The position numbers were made by a program, and so were the translations under genes. Positions 22,482 to 34,377 of a stretch of DNA of 64,000 bases are shown piece by piece. The notes beneath the pieces were generated by a model. It saw only the letters and a program-made list of their open reading frames with translations. It was not told the DNA's origin and ran no database searches. Numbering within the stretch: position 1 is the stretch's first letter; each line of letters begins with the position of its first letter. Origin of the DNA: Perognathus longimembris pacificus (lineage: Eukaryota; Chordata; Mammalia; Rodentia; Heteromyidae); contig NC_063170.1 in the NCBI RefSeq assembly GCF_023159225.1, positions 28,174,301-28,238,300 on the forward strand, given 5' to 3'.

Positions 22482-25387
22482 ACAATTTAAAAATTTTTAA
22501 AAAATTGGATGGTAATAATAACTACTTTAGGAATATTTAGTAATGATGCTCACCTTTTCTCTTGACCCTCAATTTTTGACCTATTTAAAACTAAAACTCA
22601 TGTCTATGCCTAGAGATGAACTGAAATGCCTTTTCTGACAGTATTTTCATGCCATAAAATAAATTTCATTTCTTGGGCCCTTCACCATTACTTATCTTTT
22701 TATTAGGCATCTGAGTGAGTACTGGATCTTAGGAGATGTGGAACCCTTAGAAAGTTGGATGAATTTGGCAATTGGGAATTTCTGAATTGGGAAAAATAAA
22801 TATGAGCCAAGAAGTTGTAAATACTGAAAAAGAAATACATTTGTCCTTAACATAAGTCAATGAATAAAAAAGCAAAGCCAGAAAAACACCTACAATTACA
22901 CTGAATCTCTAGTTGAAGACAGATAAATGATTTCAAAGTTTGGACAATCACTCTTATTTATATATTTTTCTTGATAAGGAAGTAGCAGAAAAAAACCATC
23001 AGAGTGGAACCATATTATTTCTGCTTGGGTTCATCCTGCTCCATTTGAATCCAGAGTCTTGGATGAAGCTAAGTAGAAGAGAAACAATTATGCTGCTAAA
23101 CTCCTAGGTCATGAGCTGTGCTCTTATAAATTGTGAATCATCAGAGCCAGAAACATGTTGCATGAAAGATTTGTGATTACAGCACCCATTCTCCAGTTCC
23201 CCAAACAAACACTTGGCTAAATTACACAACCCCCTTCCCAGCTCATCAACCTCAGAAGTGGCTCAGCTGGGTCTTGATCCAAAAATTGCCACTTAAACCT
23301 GCCCCTTTACTTCACCACGTCAATTGCACAAGATGATCTAATTATCACCTCCTATTGTAATTCCTTAACACTAGCATGGCAGGGTGAGTATTTGCTGGTG
23401 AGTAACAGATGATATATCAAGTTTTTTCATTCTCATTTTATTGTGGGCTCAAAAAAGGGAGCAAACCCCTTTAATGCTGCAACCTTTGGAGTTTTTTTTG
23501 GTGACCTTCAGGGTTTTCAGCAAGGTGGAATGGGCCCTGCTTTTTCTGTTAGCCCTGTTCCCAGCAATCTCTTTGCAAGGAAAGAGGAGGGCTGGGCCAG
23601 GCTCCAGTAAATTCAATCAGAGCTGTAAGGTTTTTTGGCTCCCTTAGAGAAACCGAATCCTCAAGTCCCTAACTGGGCATCCCAAGGCCCTTCACCTGCT
23701 GCAAAGCCACCAGTCCAGTTGTAAAATGGTGCTGTAACTCAAGGATTATCAGACAATAGTTCTACCAGCCGTATGAAACAAAGGGAGGAGACTATCCAAG
23801 AATTGTACTCATTACTTGACTCACAGAATTGTAACTTTTCCCCTTAATAATTTTAAGTAAACATTTCTTCATGAAACCTCCTTGAACCAATCATGTTGCT
23901 ACCTTGAACATTTTCTGTTAATATATATTATTTAAATTAAAAACTTATTTTTGCCTCCATCATAATGTTCTCTTTTTGCATTTTGTGAAATGGAATCTGT
24001 TTAGGCATTTATGGTTTGTGGGATTTTAGAAAAGATACTTACAACTTTGTGCTTCAGTTCCTAGCATATAGACTAAATACTAAGCTCAGTGCAAAGTATA
24101 TTACGTGCTCAATAACCGCAACCTATTATTATTCTGTTATTACTGGATCGAGTGGACTGGTGGCATGGGCATCTAAACTTTTCTTTAAAAACTAGCTGTG
24201 GTGACTACAATTAACTGTATTGTATTATATATGTTTTGAAAATTGCTAAGGGAGTAGATCTTAAATGTTCTCACCAAACCAAAAAAGTGAAGTAATGAAT
24301 ATATTAGCTTGAATGATTATTTTACATACCAAAACACCATGTTATACCATAAATACAATTTATTATTGTAAAATTATACCTTATAAATTATAAAGTGTGT
24401 GTAAGATTCAGGTCTTGAATTTATTCTGCTTCTCTATTAAATTAACTTATTTTATCACTTTTATGTTCATGCTTCCCTTATGATTGTTATAATTTTTAAT
24501 TTCTTTAAATAAATATCTTGTTCAGTACTATAACTGAAGCTATATATTTTCCTCTGAATATAGTTTTAGCTATATTATAAACACATAATTTGGTTACTAC
24601 AATCTAGGCATTCTGAGTTCTAGAATATTGAAAGCTTGAAAGAAATTTCAGAATTTCAGAGGTAGAATTTTGTTGTTCTTAAATTATAGGTTCTTTATTT
24701 TTACTTGACATAGAGAATAAAATCTGAACTATTTCTTATTTTGCAATACATCAAAGACTTCTTTGGTGATCAAAATGTTTCAGAAGAATGTATAATTTGT
24801 TTGAATATAGAAGTACATATTGATATTAATGATGATACTATTTCCATGTTCTATATCACTATTTGTGTTTATCATAGTTAAGTCTGATAATATTATTTTT
24901 CCTCTCATTTTCAGTAACTTGCTGAGTATTATTTGATACTTACATTGCTCACAGCCAGCTGTTTGGAATAAACAATTAGATATTTGCTTCCCTGCCTTCA
25001 AATAAATGTAATGGTTGAAACCCCCTTGTAATCTGTCATGTGATCACTGTTGTTCCATCTCATAGTAATGGGGGCAGAGCAGTGGGGATTATGGGCCAGG
25101 GATAGGAGTGGCCCTCATACTTGTGCTCACATTCCACTGGATATGGGAAATCTTTGAGCTGTTAAATGTTCAACTGCAAGTCTGTAGGATAGTAGAGAAC
25201 AGAATTTGGATACAGAGTGTTAGACCACTTGTATGCTAATTATACACAATCACAATTCACTTTTTGCCCAATGGTGTATGATAATAAAATGGAGAGTTCT
25301 AGTTATCTTGGGCCAAGAAACTTTCTTTTTTCATCTTGAGCTACATGGCCAAATCCTAACTCCTTCCCTGTTCTGCCCCACTATCAT

Positions 25388-25390
<3 letters not shown>
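22482..25390. other. Intergenic, AT-rich
   Basis: No gene recognised. A weak L1-tail-like word lies near 23770-23860. The part at 23870-24780 is very AT-rich. Confidence 0.45.
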
Positions 25391-25429
<39 letters not shown>

Positions 25430-25617
25430 CAGTCCTGGGCCTTGAACTCAGGGCCTGAGCACTGTCCCTGGCTTCTTTTTGCTCAAGGCTAGCACTCTGC
25501 CACTTGAGCCACAGCGCCACTTCTGGCCACTTTTCTGTATATGTGGTGCTGGGGAATCGAACCCAGGGCCTCATGTATACAAGACAAGCACTCTTGCCAC
25601 TAGGCCATATCCCCAGC
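25391..25617 (-). mobile_element. IDL-Geo SINE, very young copy
   Basis: Near-consensus dimer with a T run of about 37 bases (its poly(A) tail) and an exact target duplication of about 15-16 bases (CCCACTATCATTCTT) on both sides. Confidence 0.92.
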
Positions 25618-26029
25618 CCCCCCACTATCATTCTTGTAATTTAAAATTACTTTTGTATCTTAAATGATTAAGTTTAAAAGTAACTTTATTTCTTGCTTTA
25701 TCAGCCATAGAGCATGGCCAATATTGACTTCTTACTGAGAAAGATAATTAGCTTACTTCCTTCTTAGCCCCTTACTGAGCTGTCAATAAGCTGCAGGATT
25801 TGTCCCAGTCCATTAGTTAGCTTAGATTTTAAAGTTCCTCTTCTAAGTCATCTTTCTATTCTTTTCTGTAACTATCATTGTTATTTAATTTTATATTTTA
25901 ATGGAATTGTGGTTCATAAATAGTTCTTGGGTATTCTGTCTTCTCCATGTTGATTCTCTTGGTTGAATGGGTTTAGTCAAGTATTGGTTGCAATAAAGTT
26001 TCACAGTTGTTATGATTCTTCAGATCTTG

Positions 26030-26545
26030 TTGAGTCCTAGCATAATTAAGAATTCTTTAACAAATGGATCATGGAAAATGTGTTTTACAATTCACAATAG
26101 CCAAAATTTGGAAACAACCCAGATGCCCCTCCACAGATGAATGGATCCAAAAAATATGGTACTTATACACAATGGAATACTACATAGCGATTAGGAATGG
26201 TGAAATATTGTTATTCGCAGGGAAATGGTCAGAACTCGAACAAATAATGTTGAGTGAGACAAGCCTAGAACACACAAAACAAAGGGGCATGATCTCCCTG
26301 ATATATGACTGTTAACAAAGGGAGATGGAGAGACAGTAGAGACCAAGTCTGTGAACACTGCATATGTGCTTGATACATTGTATATTGCATATGGGTCTAC
26401 CTGACCTAGACAAGGGATGGAAAAACAGGTTGTAAGATATCACAAGAAATGTACACACTGCCCTACTATGTAACTGCACCCTCTTTGCACAACACCTTGT
26501 AAAAAAATTTATGTTCAATTAATAATAAAAAAATATTAAAAAAGA
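26030..26545 (+). pseudogene. L1 ORF2 C-terminal fragment and 3' UTR
   Basis: An open frame at 26064-26315 has the L1 ORF2 C-terminal hallmark words IAKIWKQPRCPSTDEW and YTMEYYIAIRNGE. It is followed by a stop, a short 3' UTR and an A-rich tail. It is a 5'-truncated LINE copy with no reverse transcriptase domain left. Confidence 0.8.
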
Positions 26546-27215
26546 AAAAGAAAATGTGTTTTATGTGTACAAGATTTTACTCATTTATCAGGAATGTCAT
26601 TTGCAAGGAAATGTATGGATCTGGAAAAAATTTGTTAAAGTAGATCAGGTCAGAAATGCAAAGGACACATTTTTTCTCATGTATGGAGGTTAGATCTAAA
26701 CTTCTTTGAACAACTTAGTTTTTTTTTTTTTTTTTTTGGCCAGTCCTGGGCCTTGGACTCAGGGCCTGAGCACTGTCCCTGGCTTCTTCCCGCTCAAGGC
26801 TAGCACTCTGCCACTTGAGCTACAGCGCCGCTTCTGGCCGTTTTCTGTATATGTGGTGCTGGGGAATCGAACCTAGGGCCTCGTGTATCCGAGGCAGGCA
26901 CTCTTGCCACTAGGCTATATCCCCAGCCCTGAACAACTTAGTTTTACAAAATGAACACCAGAAATGTATGTTGTGGTAGGGCATGCAAGGAGACCAAAGG
27001 GAGCGGGGTAGAAGAACAGAGAGAGGAAGGCCAGGAGAATACAGTCATAATACTCAGTGCAAATATGTGAAAACAAAACCAGGTCAATTGGGGGAATGGG
27101 AGGGATTGGGAGAGACGGGGGAGAATGATTGAAGGAGTAACACCAATTTGTAATCACAAACTGACATGCTGTATTAAAACCTCTTTGTACAACTACTGAA
27201 AGAAAAAAAATTGTG
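26546..27215 (+). mobile_element. Older L1 3' end split by a SINE
   Basis: ORF2-end-like sequence (26580-26718) and 3' UTR plus tail (26930-27215, ending ACCTCTTTGTACAACTACTG then poly(A)) are two halves of one L1. They are separated by the IDL-Geo SINE at 26719-26929. Confidence 0.65.
26719..26929 (-). mobile_element. IDL-Geo SINE, young copy
   Basis: Near-consensus dimer with target duplication TGAACAACTTAGTTTT on both sides. It splits an older L1. Confidence 0.9.
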
Positions 27216-27383
27216 TCTGGAGTGGTAGGTAGCTCAAGCCTTAAGTGAGAAAGATAGGTGAGTGCTAGAGATCCTCAGCCCAAGTCAGTATACCCACACA
27301 AAAAGATTCATAGTATTACAAAAAATATGGCAAATAATTTTCATTGGCCTTATAATGGGATTAAATCAATAACAACAAAAAAC

Positions 27384-27606
27384 TGGCTGTGTGCTGGTGG
27401 CTCATGCTACTCAGGAGGTTGAGATCTGAGGATCATGTTTCAAAGCCAATCCAGGTAGGAAAGTCAGTGAGACTCTTATTTCTAATTCAGAACCAAAACT
27501 CCAGAAGTGGAGTTGTGGCCCAAGTGGTAGAGCACTAGCCTTGAGCACAGAAGCTCAGCGACAGTGCCCAAGCTGAGTTTAAGCATCAGGAGCTGGCACA
27601 AAAATC
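27384..27606 (+). mobile_element. B1-like/Geo-like dimeric SINE
   Basis: GCTACTCAGGAGGTTGAG in the left part and GTGGCCCAAGTGGTAGAGC in the right part. Confidence 0.75.
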
Positions 27607-27837
27607 AAACACACCAACAAACAAGAAACAAAACTTCAGAACTTGATGTGGAGAACTCAAATACCAGAAAATTACTGTTTGTTTTTATTTGATTGGTTTG
27701 ACTTTGAGTTTCTCCAAGAATTTCTACAAATGTTTCAACCTTATTCATCATCAAGGTTTTGGGTTTTTTTGGTACATGCATTCTCTTTATCTGCAGATTT
27801 TGTTTCTTTAGGGGTGTGTGTGTGTGTGTGCACGCAC

Positions 27838-28077
27838 ACATGTATGTGTGGGTCTTGAGACTGAACTCAGGGCTTCAGTACTATTCCTAAGCTTTTTTTT
27901 TTTAAATGAAGGCCAGTACTCTATCAGATGAGCCACAGCTTCACTTCTGGCTTTTTGGTGGTTACTTAGAAACAAGAATCTCACAGTCATTTTTGCCCAG
28001 ACTGCCTTCAAAAGGTGATCCTCAGATCTCAACCTCCAGTTTATCTAACATTACAGGCATGAGCCATGGCACCTGAC
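27838..28077 (-). mobile_element. B1-like/Geo-like dimeric SINE
   Basis: Minus-strand copy (CTGAACTCAGGGCTTCAG at the left, ATCCTCAGATCTCAACCTCC towards the right). A (GT)n tract at 27816-27831 adjoins it. Confidence 0.7.
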
Positions 28078-29194
28078 TTATTTAGGGAAATTTCATCACA
28101 ATTTTTTTTGTCTGTGCTAATTGTAGTAACTGTAGATTTCTCTACTTATTTTCTTTATGCTGGATCAAACATGTTCGCGTTCCCTATCTTCTCTTTTCTG
28201 TCTGCATTCATGGTGATAGTACTGATGATCAAGCCTCACCTTATTAGAAATTTTGCATAATTACATAACAAGCTGTGATTGGGAGTCAGATCAGATATGA
28301 ATGTTTGAGGCTGAAATATCCTCGTTATGTGGGTGAGGAAAGTGGTGGATATGGGCAGTTTCAGGGAGGAGAGAAATGACCTTGTGGGGTGGGTGGGAAG
28401 GAGTCTGAAGAACAGTTTAGGGCAAAGTTTACCGTGGCCTATGAGAGTGATGTCAACTCTAGCCTTTGTTTCAGTGGATTAATCTTCTGGAAAGTCCAAC
28501 TTTAGGTAGTCAGACAGGTAAGCTTTAGAGAAAGCCTTCACCTGTACTTTGAGAGGAAAAGAAGGGCCGGGTGGGAGGGCGAGGACTGTTTCTTCAAATC
28601 ACTTGGCATGCCCATACTTTGTGGTATTGTGTCCCAGTCTCAGTGCTACCTCTGTCTTACCTTATTTTTCTTCAAAGCACAACTGACCATTCAGACCCCT
28701 AAATCCAAGTAGAACACCAGCTCCATAAGAAGAAAAGTTCTGTCATTTGTTCCAACATGGAGCCAGAACAGTGTCTGGAATATATACTAGATACTTGTTA
28801 GTACTTGATTGAATTATCCCAAGCTTTCCCATGTGTCAGCAATTCAATTTTAGCAGTGTATATTTTATTCTCTGCAGTTTTTGATTCATGAAACTTGTTT
28901 CCTCTTTTCTCTCTTATTGCATTGCATTGGATTTCTTTTATCATTGTTTCTTTTCTCTTTAATTTCTTTTAGAGTACAGGACATTTGTTCGGGAGGATGT
29001 GCTATTTCTTGGATTAAATTTTGCTTCAGAACGAGTTCTATCTATCCTTCGCTCTTTAAAGTAAAAAAACAAAACCCTACTTTATAAGTAGTTTCTTTTC
29101 ATTTTTCTCATAATGAGCACAACAGTTTTATGGGTACCCAGTTAACAATGTGGGGGGTCTTCTGGAACTCTTCCTACCCACTCTGAGCACTTCT
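28078..29194. other. Intergenic, nothing recognised
   Basis: No gene or clear repeat. Confidence 0.4.
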
Positions 29195-29312
29195 TTTATG
29201 AGCACTTCTTTTTATGAGGGAGGAGGTAACAAACAGTACAAGAAATGTATCCAATGCCTAACGTATGAACCTGTAACCTCTCTGTACATCAGTTTGATAA
29301 TAAAAATTTGAA
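29195..29312 (+). mobile_element. L1 3' tail
   Basis: GGAGGAGGTAACAAACAGTA and CCTCTCTGTACATCAGTTTG followed by an A-rich end. Confidence 0.65.
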
Positions 29313-30009
29313 AAAAAAGAAATTAGCATACATGTTGTACATGGGGGTTTCTACGTATACACAGTGTGCTTCTCACCAAACTCACCCCCTTTATTTCTTC
29401 CCACATTTGAAAAAATTTCAGGTTTCATATTTGTATATAAAGTATTTTGATCATATTCACCCCTATTAACCTCTGTTGGTCCTCCCCATTATCCTTAGTA
29501 CTCATCCCTCAACATACTGCTTTACTTTTCTGTCATTCATTTTTTCATTTAAACATGTATCAATTATACAATGGAGTTTCATCATGGAATTCACATGTGC
29601 ATGTTATAATTTACTCAGATTTACCTTATCTATGGCTCTCTTTTCTCCCATCCCCACCTAAAAGCCTTTGAATTGTCTGAATTCTTCCCCTAGCTGATTC
29701 CAGCTCAGAACATTCCTCTCAGGCAGTATGACACAAGGTCAGAGTAGTCTGCCCTCAGAAAGAAAGAAAAAAACCTAGGACAAAAAGCACTATAATAAGA
29801 ACCAACCTGCTGGTATGGCTCAGTTGGTAGAGGGCTGGCTTAAGAAGAATGAGGCCTTACAAAACAACTGAGGGAAATGGGCTGATGGAAAGCCCAACCT
29901 TAAGTTCACCACTCCCGGTGAAGAGTAGGAAGAAAATGCTATTGATTCATGTTTTTCTTTGCTGGCTGGGAGAAGGAGAGAGAGAGGGTTTTACCCTTCA
30001 GGCCAACCA
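29313..30009. other. Intergenic; faint ID-like fragment
   Basis: No gene. A short ID-like piece (ATGGCTCAGTTGGTAGAGGG) lies at ~29814-29870. Confidence 0.4.
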
Positions 30010-30138
30010 TTTATGTGTATGTGTATATATATAATATATTATTATATGTGTATATATACATAATATATCATATATTATGTATATATAATGTATATATACA
30101 CACATACATACATATATACACACACACACACACACAAC
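30010..30138. repeat. AT-rich palindromic repeat and (CA)n
   Basis: Alternating TATATA/TATGTA words with many inverted repeats, ending in a CA run. Confidence 0.85.
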
Positions 30139-30273
30139 ACAACAAACCAAGTTCATGCTATCTGGTGGAATAATGCATACTGTAAGGCCCTCTTCCTTTA
30201 AAACAGAATACAGGACCTGACTAAGCAAAGTGAATTTAGGTCTGAGTTTCAAATAACAGAAAATCTGATGTGG

Positions 30274-30378
30274 CGGCTGAGTTCTGATGGCTCATGCTTA
30301 TAATCCTAGCTACTCAGAAGGCTGAGATCTGTGGATCACGGTTGGAAGCTAGCCTAAGCAGTAAAGTCTGTGAAATTC
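30274..30378 (+). mobile_element. B1-like SINE, left half of a split copy
   Basis: The left part of a B1-like/Geo-like SINE up to AAAGTCTGTGAAATTC. The right part resumes at ~31256. The block between was inserted later. Confidence 0.65.
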
Positions 30379-30930
30379 TGTTGGGGATTCATCTTGGCCT
30401 TAAGGGGGGGAAGGGCAAGGAGAGTGCTCCAGAGACGGCGCCCTTCCCCCAGCCCTGGGGCAGTGTGGAAGTGAGCCACACCTATCTCCTTCTGGGTCTG
30501 GAACCAGAAGGGGTAGCTTTGAGACCATCCCCCACCTTGCGCCAGCGAGCACACAGGGCGGTACTATGGGAAGTGACGTTAGCCCATGAGGGAGGCCCTT
30601 GGGAGCTGCTCTTGGACAGACAAGCTCGCCAGCCTATCGAAGCTCATGCTCAATCCTCGTCATCAACTACTATATTACTGTGAGCCCCTCCCGAATAAAC
30701 TGGATTGCTCTCCAAAGCGTCTCCGAGATCCGTCTGCGCCTGGCTTCCTTGGTGGGTAAGGAGGAAAAGGGGATCTCGTTCGGCCACGTGAACCTTAGGC
30801 TAGCCCCTGTCCCTCGCTCCACCTTGGCCACCTGCTGGTCGGATGCCCAGGGGAGAGGGTGGAAAGGGGAGCACTGATAAGGGAGTAAGCTTAGCATCCC
30901 CGCACCAGGGGAGGTAAATCTAGCCCGGCA
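30379..30930 (+). mobile_element. Solo LTR with 6-bp target duplication (ERVK-like)
   Basis: A 552-bp GC-rich element beginning TGTTGGGGATT and ending AGCCCGGCA, flanked on both sides by an exact AAATTC (30373-30378 and 30931-30936). TG...CA ends and a 6-bp target duplication are typical of class II (ERVK) retroviral LTRs. An AATAAA lies at 30694-30699, followed by a U5-like segment. No gag, pol or env is present, so it is a solo LTR. The exact duplication suggests it is fairly young. Confidence 0.85.
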
Positions 30931-30936
30931 AAATTC

Positions 30937-31192
30937 TTTTTTCTTTCTTTTTTTTTTTTGTCCATTGTTGGGCTTGAACCCATGGCCTGGTCCCTGTCTC
31001 TGACCTTTTATGCTCAAGGCTAGTGCTCTAGCACTTTGAGCCTAAGCACCATTTTCAGTTTTGTGGTGGTTAATTGGAGATAAGAGTCTCGTGGACTTTC
31101 CTGCCTGGGCTAGCTTTGAATCACAATCCTCAGATCTCAGCCCCTTGAGTAACTAGGATTTCAGGCATGAGCCACCAATGCCCAACATCTGT
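30937..31192 (-). mobile_element. B1-like/Geo-like dimeric SINE
   Basis: Minus-strand copy with a T run at the left and CAGGCATGAGCCACCAATGC near the right end. It lies inside the split SINE and next to the LTR. TCTGTGA words at both edges may be its target duplication. Confidence 0.7.
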
Positions 31193-31194
31193 GA

Positions 31195-31255
31195 GACTTT
31201 TTTTTTTAATTTAAATTTTATTTTAAAGGTGATGTCAGGTAATACATTTCTTCTC
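31195..31255 (-). mobile_element. L1 3' tail fragment
   Basis: TTTTATTTTAAAGGTGATGT resembles the reversed L1 tail seen at 13450 and 40735. Short and diverged. Confidence 0.4.
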
Positions 31256-31390
31256 AGAGACTCATCTCCAATTAACCACCAAAAAACCCCAGAAGTGGAG
31301 GTGTTCCTCAATGAGTAGAGCACTAGTTTTCAGTGAAAAAGTCAGAGAGTTCAGGGCACTGGTACCCACATAAAAAAAAAGGCAGGGGTG
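31256..31390 (+). mobile_element. Right half of the split B1-like/Geo-like SINE
   Basis: Resumes at CATCTCCAATTAACCACCAA and continues through a Geo-like part to a poly(A) tail at ~31372-31380. Confidence 0.65.
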
Positions 31391-33563
31391 GAGGTATAGT
31401 CATTAAATCCAGTCACTATTCAGACTGAAGCCCCATGTAGAACTAGGGGTACAGCTCTCAGGGTATCTACTGTGGGAGGTCTGCAATTCTGGGGGATCAT
31501 GGTCACCCGTGCTCCTCAGCTGCCTCCTGGGCCGGGGAAGTCAAGTGGTGGATGTGCCACATGAGCATGCCAGTGAGGGGACAGCTGGGGTTGACATTCA
31601 ATGCACGCAGGCTATGTGTCCTGCTATGAGCCTGTTGATGCTCCACCGTGTTCTTTGTGCTCACTAAGCCTTCTCCTCACAGGGCTGACTGTGCCCACAC
31701 TGTGCTTTACTAATCTCTGAGCCACAGAATCTGTTTTTCATCTCCAAAACCATATACTAATTCCAGCAGGCCTTTTGTTTCCAGTTCATGACACGAGGCT
31801 GTGCTTGTTTTGCTCATCTTTTCTCCCTCATTTTTCATTTACATTTTTAGTTTCTGAAGATGAGGGGCTTTTATGATCTGGCAGCACTCTACTATGCTTC
31901 TCAAATTCTCCTTGATTTAAATGGTGTCTCTCTATGCTACTAGAATTGTTTTCACATTACATTGATGCTTGTACTTTTATATGCCATCTACTTAATATGT
32001 ATGCTCACAAGGCACTAAAGCATGCCTGAATCTACTCCTTTACAATTTCTGTGGAAAGTTAAACATATTCAGGCTCCACACATGTTTACTGGCACCCACA
32101 GGCACCACAAGCTCACACACACTGAAGATGACATCAAGATGATCCCATGTTCTGATTTTTAAATACTGAAATGACTTTTTTAGATTTAAATAAAATGGCA
32201 GGAAATCTGGAAAGTAGCTGTCTTAAAATGATGCTCTGGAGATGTAGCTGAATTTGCTATTCACTCCACAATAAATGTACACAGTGAATCTGCCATTGTG
32301 ATAGAAGCAGCTTTAAATCAGATTTAAATCTTGTCATGCCTGGATAAATGTGCTAATATTTTCAGCCAGTCTCTAGTGCAGCTGTTAAATCTGCAGATCA
32401 AATGGGATTTCTAAATTTCATATGATTTCTGTGTTCTAATTCTTAAGATTTTCTGCTTTGTTAATTAGAAAACATATCTGATTAGGTGAAAATCAAGATT
32501 TACTGATCCCAATGTGTCTTTTAGAGCAATAAAATTTAAATTTCTTCAAAGTACCAAATTGATACATATGTTACAGATTTCAACTGCTTCTAAAAGCAGA
32601 AAACCTTAAGAATGTTGCATATGGAACAGTTGAGTAGGAAGCAACACTCATTCAGAAAACAGCATTTGCAAATGAAGTTTGATTTCAATGAAGACAGCAG
32701 TTTTCTGGCAATTTAGCTAAGTTAATAATTAAAAAAAAAACCTTTCTAATCCTTAAAAATACCAGATAACTTTCTTTGGAATTTCAATACATGCTAAATA
32801 TTTCAAGTGTGTTTTTTTTGTTTGTTGGTTTTGTTTCCTATCCCCAGTGTCAGGACCAGATTCTTTTCCCATGGGTTTCATGCTTATTTTATTCATGCCT
32901 AAATTTTACAAACCAGCATCATTATTTCAGCTTACCTTTTCATAAATTTTCTTCATATATCAACTCAAGTAATTAATATTTCTCTTTGTCATATTCTTCT
33001 CAAGATAGTCTGGAAAGTTAGTTTTATTTTTTTAATTCTCATTTTACTAAGTAATGCATATGCAATTTCTTTTGTAAGATCTAGGCATCATACCTTAAAG
33101 TTACAAGAAATGTGACTGGCTCTTCTGATTTTTTTCCATGTGCTCACATACCCATTTATGTGACATCAACTGATTTGTTAGTCAAATCACCTGTCCTTTC
33201 TTAATACTTTCAAACTCAAATGAGCTGTGTACTTTATGTGACAAACCTGATTTCTCAGATGAAACTCCCTAAGACTGGCCAGGAAAGTGATTGGGACTGG
33301 GCTTAAACTAATATACTGCACTGTAACATTTAGGGATACATCCATAAAATTTACATATTTAAGCTATTTCCTATTTGTATTAACATTTGCTTAGGTAATT
33401 TGATAGTAAAATATGTGTGATGGTAGGTACCAGAGATTCCCCTTCATTCTGCGCCCAAGTCCATTAAATGAAAATATTCAGGAGTACTAAACGCAGTCAT
33501 GGGGAACCTGAACAAAGAATGTGTCCCAATGCATTCATTAATTCAGAAATAAAATCTCATGAC
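31391..33563. other. AT-rich, mostly repeat-free DNA downstream of PHKB
   Basis: I see no gene or SINE here. The part from about 31850 to 33560 is AT-rich and free of recognisable repeats, unlike the DNA to its left. It may hold longer PHKB 3' UTR forms. The part at 31400-31760 is more GC-rich and I do not recognise it. Confidence 0.5.
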
Positions 33564-34239
33564 TTTATTTTGCTTTTACAATGTTAGCAGCTCTAAATGT
33601 AATATATTTCTCAGCAATCTTGTGTGTTTTTAGCACTTCAAAGAAAATGTTAGGTAAGGTACAGATTACATAATATTTTAGTCAAATCCTACACTTAGCA
33701 CAAATACAAATCATGTTTACAAAGTAAACATTATATAATAGCTCCATATACTAAAATATTATCAATAATGCAGTTTCTGAAAATCAAGTATCAGCTGGCT
33801 AATTTTCCTTGTATGATGTATATTAGCATCTTTTCCTAGCACAATACCACTTAAAAATGTTTGCTATTCCTGGATACCTTTTACTAGTTTGTGAGTCCAT
33901 TTTAATAGCAGGAAGTTAAGAATTCAGTATAAAGATCAGATTCATTTTGATGAGTTACTTACCCATAAAACATGCAGTAGTGTGAATTATCAATTCATAA
34001 ACTATTTCTATTGTTCAGTGAAGCTTTTCAGTACAGTTGGCATAGTCATGAAAACTTTGTTCTCATTTGACCATTACATTGGCAATGGCATGAACTGTTC
34101 TAATATCTCTGCCTAGGGTGTTACAAAATCTCCTTACTAGCATGATCCGTTCATATATTAATGGCTATCTTGATTAAGCATCGGTACAAGATCAAACACA
34201 CTTCTAGAATAGCTGTCCCAATAGTCTTATTCATCCTCG
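33564..34239 (-). other. PHKB: PHKB 3' UTR, minimum extent to first AATAAA
   Basis: Directly after the TAG stop the minus strand has no repeat insertion. The first AATAAA on the transcript strand is at 33564-33569. Further canonical signals lie at 33023-33028 and 32888-32893, so longer 3' ends are possible. Which signal is used cannot be told from sequence alone. Confidence 0.5.
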
Positions 34240-34377
34240 CTAGCTAACCAGACAGGAGTCCTCGTTGCTAGCTTTGACTTCTCCTTCCAGCAGCAGATTC
34301 ATCACCACCTTGGTCAAATAACTGCATGTTCCCCTTTTTCCCAGAGGGGGAGTGTTGTAAAAGGAAGTCATGTCATC
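34240..34377 (-). CDS. PHKB: PHKB exon L, terminal coding exon with CaaX box CLVS
   Basis: A 138-nt coding part of the last exon: 45 codons and a TAG stop at 34240-34242. It begins [20 protein letters not shown] and ends [14 protein letters not shown]. The last four residues, CLVS, form a CaaX box. The beta subunit of rabbit muscle phosphorylase kinase is reported to be farnesylated on such a C-terminal cysteine. The acceptor is CTCTGTAG. The KASNEDS segment just before the box differs from human (KPNNDDP from memory), while the flanks are conserved. Confidence 0.97.
   Translation of the reverse strand, partial: DDMTSFYNTPPLGKRGTCSYLTKVVMNLLLEGEVKASNEDSCLVS

Noticed and set aside
26064..26315. 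84-codon ORF taken as a gene
   Set aside because: The peptide is the C-terminal end of L1 ORF2 in a 5'-truncated copy, so it is not an independent gene.
30010..30138. Replication origin or regulatory AT palindrome
   Set aside because: The pattern is that of an ordinary TATATG/CA microsatellite with chance palindromes.
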